DNA of 15,330 nt from Treponema sp. (GCA_009785545.1 WQWD01000022.1:1-15330), one strand, 5' to 3'; shown: positions 1 to 7,503, counted from the first letter of the stretch. The notes: generated by a model not told the origin, from the letters alone. Made by a program: numbers and translations.

Positions 1-26
1 TATATAGTATCACAAAATATCTAAAA

Positions 27-90
27 AGCAATGGTTTTTCTAAAGATTTTTTAAAAAAAATTCAATAAAGATTATTCTACCATTTTGCGT
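27..90. repeat. Degenerate direct repeat, left flank, part 1
   Basis: This AT-rich segment resembles 1494-1550 upstream of the SUMF1-like gene. Both run through a G-rich start, TTTTCTAAA, an A-tract, then (C/T)TATT(C/T)TACCA(C/T)TTTGC. The match is imperfect, with small gaps. It continues in a second segment at 181-218 after about 90 unrelated bases. The rest of 1-231 contains no gene that I can support. Confidence 0.5.
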
Positions 91-180
91 TAAATAGCAA
101 CAAAAATCAAGTATTTTGGGGATGAATTTGCATAAATCTTGACTTATCATCCATAACATGTGAATATTTTTTACTAAATA

Positions 181-218
181 CACTTTGCTTTCAGTGAGCC
201 CTCTATTGTGATTTTTGC
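181..218. repeat. Direct repeat, left flank, part 2
   Basis: By eye, 34 of 38 bases match 1541-1578. The shared parts are CACTTTGCTTTCAG and CTCTATTGTGATTTTTGC, with mismatches only in the short centre. It ends 13 bp before the stop codon of the broken abiEii, and the partner copy lies upstream of the abiEi promoter, so the pair brackets the module. Confidence 0.7.
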
Positions 219-231
219 CAAGAGGAAATTG

Positions 232-841
232 TTATTTTTTGATCGTTAAATCCCTAACAACCTTAATAGTATCTTCAAATAAGATGCCTTCTGCATACGA
301 GTATTCAGAAGCGTATTTTTTCCAGTGGCTGTTTAGGATTGAACTCTTTTCAATAACATCAAGAATTTCTGAAACATTACTGATCATTTCTGTTGATTTT
401 CTCTATTCCGCAGTAGCACAAAGAGCTTTTCGAAAAACATCAATATTAAATTTTTGAGTTTTAGAGATAAGATAAACATCATAAAAATCACGTGGGCGGG
501 TATTACCCGCACTACGCCGCAAAATCGTTTCAATTTTTTCAGCTAAAATTGTTTCAGCATTATATGTCCATAACTTAAATTGGACAGTATCGTCAAAGAG
601 AGACTTAAATAACCTGACAATTGGCTTTGGGGTAATAATATCTCCAGTAGTAATATCTATGGACAACGGAGAAACAATCGTATCATACTTTGCACTTAGA
701 GAAACACGATAACCGCCATATTCATCATCTTCACGAATATAATCAATTCGGATAACTTCAAAGTTTATTCCGTCATCTACAGTAATCGAACATATATCAT
801 TTATAGTTTTACTAATTTGCTTTTAAACTCATAGCGTTCAT
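232..841 (-). pseudogene. abiEii: AbiEii-type toxin gene, broken by deletion, frameshift and nonsense codon
   Basis: This is a remnant of the nucleotidyltransferase toxin of the AbiE type IV system. The ATG at 841 follows a GGAG site overlapping the abiEi stop codon and opens a normal family start, MNAMSLKA, but a TAG follows at 814-812. From about 822 a second frame carries on in the middle of the family: KQISKTINDIC, then REDDEYGGYRVSLSAKYD, SIDITTGDIITP, YNAETILAEKIETI and RPRDFYDVY. A further in-frame TAG at 405-403 interrupts the C-terminus, which otherwise continues to a TAA at 234-232. Compared with intact relatives I remember, roughly 75-80 residues are missing at the first junction, including the GG-x-L and D-x-D catalytic region. 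A working toxin is therefore not expected. Confidence 0.85.
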
Positions 842-849
842 AATTGCTC

Positions 850-1443
850 CTATACCAATACCTCAAAATACCGGTATACTATATTTTCAATATTAAATTC
901 TTTCGCATACTTATACAAAAGATGAAGATTTTTATTTTTTAACAGAGCATAATTTTTTACGGCATCAATAACAATTTGATTATCAATTTTATTTCGGCTG
1001 CGAATAATATCACACATAGCTCGTTCTAAATTATATGTATAAATTAAATTCTTCATTCCTGAAGGTTTTTCTATTTTACCCAAATCAATAAGCTCGTTTT
1101 TTATGTAATAAATTTTACAAAATCTTTTAAGAGCTTCAGACGCTTTATAGGAACTAGGTACGGTTATAGAATAACGGGAAGGAGTGCGATCCGTTATCCT
1201 GTGCAGAAAAAGAGCAGTTTCGTGAGAATAAACTATTTTTTTCGCACGCTGTTGAAGCCAAAAAAGAACATCATCCAGCCCGTCGGGACTGACATACAAT
1301 CCACGCTCAACCCTGACCAGACTTCCATTTTTTACATAATCCGCAAGATACTGCCGATAAAGCCCTGCTCCCACAGCCTGCGAAGTGATAAACATTCCAT
1401 TCCCTTGAGACAGCAACTTTTTAACAATGTTTTGGTTTGTTAT
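850..1443 (-). CDS. abiEi: AbiEi-family antitoxin / transcriptional autorepressor
   Basis: In this family an N-terminal winged-helix domain binds the module's own promoter and a C-terminal domain neutralises AbiEii. Visible family features are the wing-like stretch VKNGSLVRVERGLYVSP, then YSHETALFLHRITDRTPSRYSITVP and YNLERAMCDIIRSRNKID. The first conventional start is a TTG at 1416, giving 188 residues with a poor ribosome site. Homology-like sequence (TNQNIVKKLLSQ) extends upstream to 1443. There an ATA sits 6 nt after a strong GGAGG (1454-1450), giving 197 residues, a normal family length. I therefore place the ancestral start at 1443, with the ATG apparently changed to ATA. The stop overlaps the abiEii ribosome site, which indicates an operon. 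The partner toxin is broken, so this may be a surviving antitoxin or a decaying gene. Confidence 0.85.
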   Translation of the reverse strand: MTNQNIVKKLLSQGNGMFITSQAVGAGLYRQYLADYVKNGSLVRVERGLYVSPDGLDDVLFWLQQRAKKIVYSHETALFLHRITDRTPSRYSITVPSSYKASEALKRFCKIYYIKNELIDLGKIEKPSGMKNLIYTYNLERAMCDIIRSRNKIDNQIVIDAVKNYALLKNKNLHLLYKYAKEFNIENIVYRYFEVLV

Positions 1444-1456
1444 TACAGTCCTCCAT

Positions 1457-1488
1457 ATACACTGATATTGTATGCCAAATCAGTGTAT
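1457..1488. promoter_or_regulatory. Inverted-repeat operator, likely AbiEi binding site
   Basis: ATACACTGAT (1457-1466) and ATCAGTGTAT (1479-1488) are perfect 10-bp inverted arms around a 12-bp centre. One arm lies in the promoter spacer and the other lies at the expected transcription start, with the -10 box between them. AbiEi proteins are known to repress their own promoters through inverted repeats, so this is the natural operator. The binding itself is inferred. Confidence 0.65.
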
Positions 1489-1495
1489 TAGTCAA
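1467..1495 (-). promoter_or_regulatory. Sigma70-like promoter of the abiE module
   Basis: On the minus strand TTGACT (1495-1490) and TACAAT (1472-1467) are separated by exactly 17 bp. The GGAGG ribosome site follows at 1454-1450, so the leader would be short. Each box differs from consensus at a single position. Confidence 0.7.
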
Positions 1496-1578
1496 GCAGG
1501 GTTTTCTAAATATTTAAAAAAATGAATAGGACTATTTTACCACTTTGCTTTCAGCGTACGCTCTATTGTGATTTTTGC
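1494..1578. repeat. Direct repeat, right flank
   Basis: This copy is continuous. Its left part matches 27-90 loosely and its right part (1541-1578) matches 181-218 closely. It ends 23 bp before the SUMF1-like start codon, so it also forms that gene's upstream region. The left copy looks split by about 90 bp. Confidence 0.6.
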
Positions 1579-1594
1579 TGTCAAATGATAATAC
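1566..1594 (+). promoter_or_regulatory. Possible promoter of the SUMF1-like gene
   Basis: TTGTGA (1566-1571) and TAATAC (1589-1594) are 17 bp apart. Transcription would begin about at the ATG at 1602, and no Shine-Dalgarno sequence precedes that ATG, so the message may be nearly leaderless. The -35 half lies in the flanking repeat. This is weak evidence in AT-rich DNA. Confidence 0.3.
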
Positions 1595-1601
1595 TTTTAA
1601 T

Positions 1602-2516
1602 ATGAAACAATGTATGAAAATTTTTAGATTTATTTTTGCGGCGATAATCGCAATTATTTTTTTAGGCTGCCCGTCAAGAAGCCCTGGCAGCTCTATAGAA
1701 ATGGTGTTGGTTCCGGCTGGCAGTTTTATAATGGGCAGTGATGATCCTGATGATTTGGAGGCACAGCCTTCGCATCAAGTAACGTTAACTCAAAGTTTTT
1801 GGATAGGGAAATTTCCTGTAACACAAGAACAATTTGAAGCAGTTATGGGAACAAACCCCAGCCACTTTACAACAGCCAACGGCAGACCGCCTGCAGACGG
1901 TGAAACAGACGTTAGAAGACCTGTTGAATTTGTAAGATGGTATGAAACAATAATATTCGCAAACAAGCTTAGTATAAAAGATGGTTTTACTCCAGCGTAT
2001 GAAGCGTTAAACGAAACAACAGGTGAATGGACGACAGATACATCCAGATGGGGAGAGATCCCTACCGGCGGCAGGAGAAGCACAAGGTGGGCAGTAAGAA
2101 TAGTTCCCGGATCTACGGGTTATCGTTTACCAACTGAAGCACAGTGGGAATTTGCGGCAAGAGGCGGAGAAGGCTCACCCGGCGGCTTCATGTTTTCCGG
2201 CAGTAACAATGCCGATGAGGTTGCATGGCATTTAGGAAATAGCGGAGAAAAAACCCGAGAGGTAGGGCTCTTAAATCCTAACAGTTTAGGGATACATGAC
2301 ATGAGCGGAAACGTATGGGAATGGGCTTGGGATTGGTTTGGAAGTTACACAAGTACACACAAAATTGATCCTATGGGTCCTGCTTCCGGAGTTGACCGTG
2401 TAGTTCGCGGCGGCTCTTGGTTCGGCGGAGAACTGGGTCTTCGTCTGGCAGTTCGATTCAGGAACGAATCTTACCACAGATGGGGCGGCATAGGCTTCCG
2501 GCTGGTGCGCCCTTAG
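1602..2516 (+). CDS. SUMF1/FGE-like domain lipoprotein, probably not an active FGE
   Basis: The 304-residue product has a lipoprotein signal ending IIFLGC with the lipidated Cys at 23, followed by a formylglycine-generating-enzyme (SUMF1) fold. Family marks in order are VLVPAGSFIMGS, the region FWIGKFPVTQEQFEAVMGTNPSHF, PVEFVRWYE, GYRLPTEAQWEFAARGG, GIHDMSGNVWEWAWDWF, VVRGGSWF and GIGFRLV. The C-terminal block between RGGSW and GFRLV, where true FGEs carry their copper-binding cysteines, has none here, so sulfatase activation is unlikely. Such proteins are common as surface or periplasmic domains of unknown role in spirochaetes. I chose the ATG at 1602 over the upstream TTG because it begins the signal peptide. 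An ATG at 1614 is also possible. No clear ribosome site precedes any of these starts. It is convergent with the GH18-like gene and separated from it by a hairpin. Confidence 0.85.
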   Translation: MKQCMKIFRFIFAAIIAIIFLGCPSRSPGSSIEMVLVPAGSFIMGSDDPDDLEAQPSHQVTLTQSFWIGKFPVTQEQFEAVMGTNPSHFTTANGRPPADGETDVRRPVEFVRWYETIIFANKLSIKDGFTPAYEALNETTGEWTTDTSRWGEIPTGGRRSTRWAVRIVPGSTGYRLPTEAQWEFAARGGEGSPGGFMFSGSNNADEVAWHLGNSGEKTREVGLLNPNSLGIHDMSGNVWEWAWDWFGSYTSTHKIDPMGPASGVDRVVRGGSWFGGELGLRLAVRFRNESYHRWGGIGFRLVRP

Positions 2517-2546
2517 TTGTTTCCCTTATCCCCAAATCCCAATGAA

Positions 2547-2575
2547 ACCTGTCAGGTATTTATAACCTGACAGGT
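2547..2575. terminator. Palindromic hairpin between convergent genes, likely bidirectional terminator
   Basis: ACCTGTCAGGT and ACCTGACAGGT form a perfect 11-bp stem with a 7-nt AT loop. It lies 30 nt after the SUMF1-like stop and 26 nt after the stop of the minus-strand GH18-like gene. Neither side has a good T-run, so the terminator role rests on position and symmetry. Confidence 0.5.
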
Positions 2576-2601
2576 GCAACCTTAAATTGTAGTCATTTCA
2601 A

Positions 2602-3954
2602 TTACTCTATGATGCTTCTGAGGGTATCACTTAATGTGTAATCTCCGCCGCCTTCTGTGCGGGTAACGGCTGTTCCAAAAATCGGAGTGGAGAATCGTGT
2701 TAAATAGCTACTTAAAGTGGTTTCTGTTGGTGTTTCCGACACAGGCGGCAGATTTTTAAAATACAAAGCACCGTACCGTCTTAAACCGCTTCCAAGGAAA
2801 AATTCACGAAAAGCTGTTGTTGCCCAAACCGGAAGAAGATCTGATAAATCTAATATAAAAGGCACATAACTGCGTTCTGCGGCTGTGTTTACGATTTCGC
2901 GAGGCCAATGCAACCCAAAATTTCTTTCATCAAACATGACAGGAAACTGACCGGGTATGTCTGCAGGGAGGCCTGTAAAATCTTGAACCAAAAATGTCAT
3001 ATTTCCAATTACAACAAATGTAGCTCCGGTATATGCATCGGGATCAAAGCGCAAATTAGCTGAAAGCACAGTCCCGTGCCCGTTTTGTCTTGTGATAATC
3101 GTGCGTACAATTTGCCGCCTGATATTATCATTAACCATATTGCCGTCAGGACCCATAACTTGAAAATTTCTTTCCATAGTTAAATCCAGTTTTAGTTCTT
3201 CAAAAAGAAAATGTATAAAGTTAACAAAATTGATTGCACCTTCCTGCCAGAGAATTTTTTCAGGATCTTTCGGGTTTCCTTGATAATCTAAAAGCGGATT
3301 TCCATCTTCGTCTACAAAAAGACTGTCCGGGTATAATAATTCATCGCTTTCAAACCGTGTTAAGTATCGTGTATGCGGAGGGAAAGATTTATAACCTCCG
3401 CCCACATCGTTTAATTCAAATCCGTCAATTTCGTAGCGTTCTACAAGTTGCGTGAAATCTTGTAAAGACGGTATAATTGCGGCAATTTCCATTGTTCCAA
3501 AACCAAAGCCGCTTCCGGGTTCGCTGTCGGAATAATTACCGCTGCGTACCTCTACTAAAACTCTGATTCCTCTTGCACGAAGAGGTCTAATGTATATATC
3601 ACTATTGTCTAAAATGTATTGTAAAGCAGGAGTCACTCTTAATCGAGCAGTCCCGCGAGGAAGCTTTTCCATATAAGCAAAACTTAAAATTACTGTATCA
3701 AAAAATTGAATGTTTACATCAGGATTAAATCTGTCACGAATAAAATAATCTTTAGCGTTAAGGGGGTTAAATTTTTCGACATCAATATGCAAAACCACCC
3801 CAACAGGATGAGCAGTTGGCCCAGAGGTTCCCATGAGTACCTTTGGAGGAATTGCCGGAAATACTTGAGTCGGATCTTTTCCGCTTCCAAGCTCAAGGCA
3901 GCCTAATAATAAAACAGCCGGAAAAACACAAATAATTCCAAAAATATTTTTCAT
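2602..3954 (-). CDS. GH18-like lipoprotein with degenerate catalytic motif
   Basis: The 450-residue lipoprotein has a signal ending LLLGC (Cys19). It is a paralogue of the GH18 part of the neighbouring upstream gene. Both share F/DNPLNA, a YI(R/Q)PL(R/Q)..GI(R/K)VL block, SFGTM/GFGTM, WQEG and a matching C-terminal end (FG..(T/S)EGG(G)D). The neighbour reads DGVDFDDE (DxxDxDxE) at the GH18 active site, whereas this protein has DGFELNDV at 177-184. The proton-donor Glu is Val184, and two of the motif aspartates are Glu180 and Asn182. It is probably not a hydrolase of the usual type and may bind glycan. It lacks the long N-terminal modules of its neighbour. Start: the ATG at 3954 has AAAGGAC upstream and begins the signal peptide; an upstream in-frame start at 3993 would run through a hairpin. 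It is co-directional with the GH18 gene, 126 nt downstream of it. Confidence 0.75.
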   Translation of the reverse strand: MKNIFGIICVFPAVLLLGCLELGSGKDPTQVFPAIPPKVLMGTSGPTAHPVGVVLHIDVEKFNPLNAKDYFIRDRFNPDVNIQFFDTVILSFAYMEKLPRGTARLRVTPALQYILDNSDIYIRPLRARGIRVLVEVRSGNYSDSEPGSGFGFGTMEIAAIIPSLQDFTQLVERYEIDGFELNDVGGGYKSFPPHTRYLTRFESDELLYPDSLFVDEDGNPLLDYQGNPKDPEKILWQEGAINFVNFIHFLFEELKLDLTMERNFQVMGPDGNMVNDNIRRQIVRTIITRQNGHGTVLSANLRFDPDAYTGATFVVIGNMTFLVQDFTGLPADIPGQFPVMFDERNFGLHWPREIVNTAAERSYVPFILDLSDLLPVWATTAFREFFLGSGLRRYGALYFKNLPPVSETPTETTLSSYLTRFSTPIFGTAVTRTEGGGDYTLSDTLRSIIE

Positions 3955-3968
3955 GTATAGTCCTTTAA

Positions 3969-4004
3969 GTTTCTCCGAATTGCCGTTAAACAATTCGGAG
4001 AAAC
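3969..4004 (-). other. Perfect 14-bp hairpin just upstream of a ribosome site
   Basis: GTTTCTCCGAATTG pairs with CAATTCGGAGAAAC around an 8-nt loop. On the minus-strand message the hairpin ends 14 nt before the ATG at 3954, directly against the AAAGGAC ribosome site. It could protect a processed 5' end or tune translation. The function is inferred; the structure is plain in the sequence. Confidence 0.7.
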
Positions 4005-4020
4005 AATTTTTAAAAAGCGA

Positions 4021-4074
4021 AGTTGCTCGGAAACTAATGAATCATAGATTAGTATCTCGAGTTTCCGAACAACT
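4021..4074 (-). terminator. Post-stop hairpin sharing its stem with the one at 7653
   Basis: The minus strand reads AGTTGTTCGGAAACT, then a 24-nt loop, then AGTTTCCGAGCAACT. That is 15 pairs, one of them G-U on the minus-strand RNA but C-A on the other strand, so it is better as a minus-strand RNA structure. It begins 6 nt after the GH18 stop codon. No strong U-tract follows, so it may act as a stabilising or processing element rather than a simple terminator. Confidence 0.45.
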
Positions 4075-4080
4075 CTAAAA

Positions 4081-7000
4081 CTACCATTCTCTGCGGAAAT
4101 CTCCACCTTCGCTTGTAAGAATGGTATCCATACCAAAAATAATGCGAGTTGCATAAGAAATGTACTCTTCTTTTGTTCTATTACGCGCACCGTTTGCAGT
4201 ATTTGACAGACCGATAGATGACGGATTTAATCCATAAAAGAACATAAAGCCATAAGGGTTACCGGCATTAGATGCATTTCTCATGTTCGTTGCAAAAGTT
4301 GCAATGTCGTTATTCCCTTGCCATGTAAAACCCGGGAACGGCGGATTTGGTCTTCCTGCCTGATCTGCATAAGCGCCGCCGCCAACATCGATAGCGATTG
4401 GCGAGAACATAGACCTTGGAAGAGCATTAGGACTGGCATTATGGAATTGGTTATACCATGGCTGCATAGCATAGTCTATTGCCGCTTCCAATCTGGCAAT
4501 TGTAACAGTTGCGTCAGTTGGATTAGTTCCACCCGGACCTGATGTAATATGACGTGAGTGACCAAACTCATACAATGCGATGATCGCATTTGGCATTGCA
4601 ACTCTTGCAGCTTCAAGAACTCTTAAGAAAACAGCACCGCCTTCCTGCCACATTTGAGTTATGGCGGCATCTGCGGGAGCAGCTGTGAGGAAGTTACCCG
4701 CTTCAATTCCCACATCAGGGTTACGCCAAATAGTATAATTAAAAGGCCAAGCGGCAGTAAAAGCCGGGAATGCAATGACAGAGGTTGGAAGCATATCCGT
4801 GTTGGCACTTGCTCCGGGCGGGAAATCAGCTTTGTTAGCCCATTCATCGTCAAAGTCTACGCCGTCAAGACCAAAAGCTTCGACTTCACGCCTGACATCT
4901 TCGATAAATTCTGCAATCACTTGATCTACGGAAACGTCCGGGCGCATCCAGTCAACCATTGTGCCAAAGGAGATCCCGTCCCAATCGCCTAAAAGACCAA
5001 GAAGCACTTTTATGCCTTTATCTTGCAGAGGCTGAACATACCTTGCCCTGTTGTTAAGTATAAAACGGACATTTTCGTTAAAGTGAACGTGAGGTCCATT
5101 TTTCATACAACCATGAGGAGCACCTGCTAATGTTTCTGCGGCGCAGTTTCTTATCCTGAGGTTTGCCGCAAACAGAACAACATAATTGAACAAGAATGTA
5201 CCGTCGTCCAAAATGTAAGAGCCGGCATTTAATGGATTATCATCGTTTACTTCTACATACACAAGAGTTCTTATCTCTTGGGTTGTAGGATTACCCGAGG
5301 CATCCAAATTGAATTTTGGTCTCATAATACCGCTAGCAGGAGCCATACCGGTTCTGCCTGTTACAGCACTACCAATTGCACCGCCAACACCGCCGGATTC
5401 TGCAACAACAAATGCATAGTAAAGTGTGTCCGGCAAGAGACCGGAAACAGCCTGGCTAAGCCTGTTCGGAAACACAGGATCTGCAACAGTTCCAGTTACT
5501 CTTGTAAATTCATCCTGCGGACGAGGAGGTCTGTTAAAGCGGCTAAAGTACAAGCGATAATGTGTTGCGTTTTCAACTCTGTCCCAAGCTATGTCCAGGT
5601 TACGGACAGTATTCGGAGGAGCTGTTACTGTTACATTTTGAACCATAGGAAGAGCAACAGGGCCGGGAGTAGCGTTCATGTAAGTATATCCGCGTTCTCC
5701 GTGTACGTTAGGCGCTCTTATCCATACCTGATAAGTTGTACCGTTTGTCAAACCTGTAATTGTAATGTTGGTAGAAAAATGAGGCCTTGGCTCACTGCCG
5801 GGAGCGCCCGCACCAATAACACCTGTTATCGGATCCGGCCCCCAGGGAATTGCATTTTCAAAGCGGGAATCCAATACGGTGTAAGGCTGTAACCAGCCTA
5901 AACCCATAGGCAGACCAACATTTACACCTTGTCTGGCGTGTGCAGCTAAAACGGCTTCTCCTTCTTCCCAACCTTCACCAAGATATGGGAAAGCATCCAA
6001 GAAAAACGGATCCTGATAAGCTTCAATCGCATCAGGTGTTCCAAGCTGGTTCATACCAATAACAGGTCTGCCGCCAGAGCCTAAATTCATACCATTGTTA
6101 GCACCGATGTGAAAGGTTCTCCAGGTGTCATTAAAGAAATCCCATGAATGGATCCCTATTGGGTTAGTTGGTGAGGAGTCAGCATAAACATGGAAACCCC
6201 ATTGCCCTTCACCTTGTGTAGTTGAACCTTCTACAGGAATATGCCTTCTGGCAAATCTGTCAATGTGGGCAATTTCGCCTACCGGAATAACATAAACTTC
6301 GTACCAACCCACTCTGTCACGAAGATCCCACATAACTGTAAGAGTTCCATCAGATGGTTCGATTCTCATTTCTCTTACATAGTCGCCGCGCTCAAGGCCA
6401 AAGTATGTGATATCACGCGCGCCTTGACGCCCTGTATCTCCAGGTCCTGTAGCAGTTACGCCTCTGGTACTTCTTGTATAGACATCGCTAAAAACTCTGC
6501 CATGTTGGTTAACAGCTTCTATCCAGAAAAAGTAGTCAGAATCCATTTCCAGATTATTTATAAAGAACACTTGGTCGACTATACCAGTAGCACCAGGTGC
6601 AGCAGGTCTGATAGCTTCATTTGCCCAATATATGTTAAAGGTATCCGCTCCCAGCCCAAGCCATGTAAAGGAAATATTTGCCCTAATATGGGTTTCGTTT
6701 CCTACAATAGTGTCAAGAGCAGTTTGATTTGTTAAATCAACATCGGGAACAAAATGAAGCCCGTCTTGTATATTGTTTACTCTTGGAGCTTCCGGAGATA
6801 AAACGTTGGGCCTATAATGAACTGTAACAAATTGATAATCGTCAACAACATTTTCATGGTTAACAACAACTTTAACTGTACCTGCGGACTCTGTACGAAC
6901 TGTCAATGACCATTCATTTCCGCTGCCAATCAAATGGACAGCTTCTTCTATGCTTCCGGTTCCGTTCGTTATTACAAAATCTGCTATATTCAAAGTTGAA

Positions 7001-7503
7001 TTGAAATCATCAAAATGATCGAATACAAAAAGAATCGCTGTAGTTGAAGAAACTCCTGCGGTTCCGTTGGCAGTTGCTGTCCAGGTAGCGGGTGTCCATT
7101 CGCCTACAAAGAACACACTAACACTCTGCGGGCCAGTCTCTATGCCGGATCTGGGAATCTCTACTGTTACTAGACCACCTTCAGTCACGTCAATAGGGAT
7201 AGTCCAGACTGCTCCGTTTTGTGACGACTCAAACGCACCGCTGCCAACAGACGCAACACCTGTAACTGTAATGTCGCTACTGGTAAGGTTATTCACTCTT
7301 GAGCCAAAAGTAATTTGTAAACCTGTTGTAGTAGCCTCAAAGTTTACACCGCCAACCTGTTCCAACGTCCATGTAATATCTTGCGGCGGCGGCGGGGGTG
7401 GTGGAGAAGGATCTGGACCACAAGCTCCCAGAACTAACAATATCGCAGCAAAAACTACGAAGCCTGCTAAAATATACCTTTTAGCTTTTTTTGTTCTTTG
7501 CAT
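4081..7503 (-). CDS. Large lipoprotein endo-beta-N-acetylglucosaminidase (GH18) with Ig/FN3-like modules
   Basis: The 1140-residue surface or periplasmic lipoprotein has a signal ending VLGAC (Cys28), followed by a proline run at 34-40 as a spacer. Two related beta-sandwich modules sit at about 43-135 and 136-233. Fibronectin-III-like regions follow at about 238-345, 361-610 (appearing split by an insertion) and 617-718. The GH18 domain runs from about 730 to the end. It opens VYVEVNDDNPLNAG and contains PLQDKGIKVLLGLLG, the catalytic DGVDFDDE at 880-887 with Glu887 as proton donor, and WQEGG. This pattern is that of the EndoBT/Endo-H-like group, which cleaves between the two core GlcNAc residues of N-glycans. 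Start: AGGAGG lies 5 nt before the ATG at 7503. It is co-directional with the beta-barrel gene upstream and its degenerate paralogue downstream. The linkage specificity is inferred from family resemblance only. Confidence 0.85.
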   Translation of the reverse strand: MQRTKKAKRYILAGFVVFAAILLVLGACGPDPSPPPPPPPQDITWTLEQVGGVNFEATTTGLQITFGSRVNNLTSSDITVTGVASVGSGAFESSQNGAVWTIPIDVTEGGLVTVEIPRSGIETGPQSVSVFFVGEWTPATWTATANGTAGVSSTTAILFVFDHFDDFNSTLNIADFVITNGTGSIEEAVHLIGSGNEWSLTVRTESAGTVKVVVNHENVVDDYQFVTVHYRPNVLSPEAPRVNNIQDGLHFVPDVDLTNQTALDTIVGNETHIRANISFTWLGLGADTFNIYWANEAIRPAAPGATGIVDQVFFINNLEMDSDYFFWIEAVNQHGRVFSDVYTRSTRGVTATGPGDTGRQGARDITYFGLERGDYVREMRIEPSDGTLTVMWDLRDRVGWYEVYVIPVGEIAHIDRFARRHIPVEGSTTQGEGQWGFHVYADSSPTNPIGIHSWDFFNDTWRTFHIGANNGMNLGSGGRPVIGMNQLGTPDAIEAYQDPFFLDAFPYLGEGWEEGEAVLAAHARQGVNVGLPMGLGWLQPYTVLDSRFENAIPWGPDPITGVIGAGAPGSEPRPHFSTNITITGLTNGTTYQVWIRAPNVHGERGYTYMNATPGPVALPMVQNVTVTAPPNTVRNLDIAWDRVENATHYRLYFSRFNRPPRPQDEFTRVTGTVADPVFPNRLSQAVSGLLPDTLYYAFVVAESGGVGGAIGSAVTGRTGMAPASGIMRPKFNLDASGNPTTQEIRTLVYVEVNDDNPLNAGSYILDDGTFLFNYVVLFAANLRIRNCAAETLAGAPHGCMKNGPHVHFNENVRFILNNRARYVQPLQDKGIKVLLGLLGDWDGISFGTMVDWMRPDVSVDQVIAEFIEDVRREVEAFGLDGVDFDDEWANKADFPPGASANTDMLPTSVIAFPAFTAAWPFNYTIWRNPDVGIEAGNFLTAAPADAAITQMWQEGGAVFLRVLEAARVAMPNAIIALYEFGHSRHITSGPGGTNPTDATVTIARLEAAIDYAMQPWYNQFHNASPNALPRSMFSPIAIDVGGGAYADQAGRPNPPFPGFTWQGNNDIATFATNMRNASNAGNPYGFMFFYGLNPSSIGLSNTANGARNRTKEEYISYATRIIFGMDTILTSEGGDFRREW

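Noticed and set aside
215..457. Plus-strand open frame of 80 codons
   Set aside because: It is antisense to the abiEii C-terminus, whose opposite-strand reading gives clear family sequence. It has no recognisable protein features.
1602..2516. Active formylglycine-generating enzyme (sulfatase activator)
   Set aside because: The C-terminal active-site cysteines are missing and no sulfatase gene is in the window.
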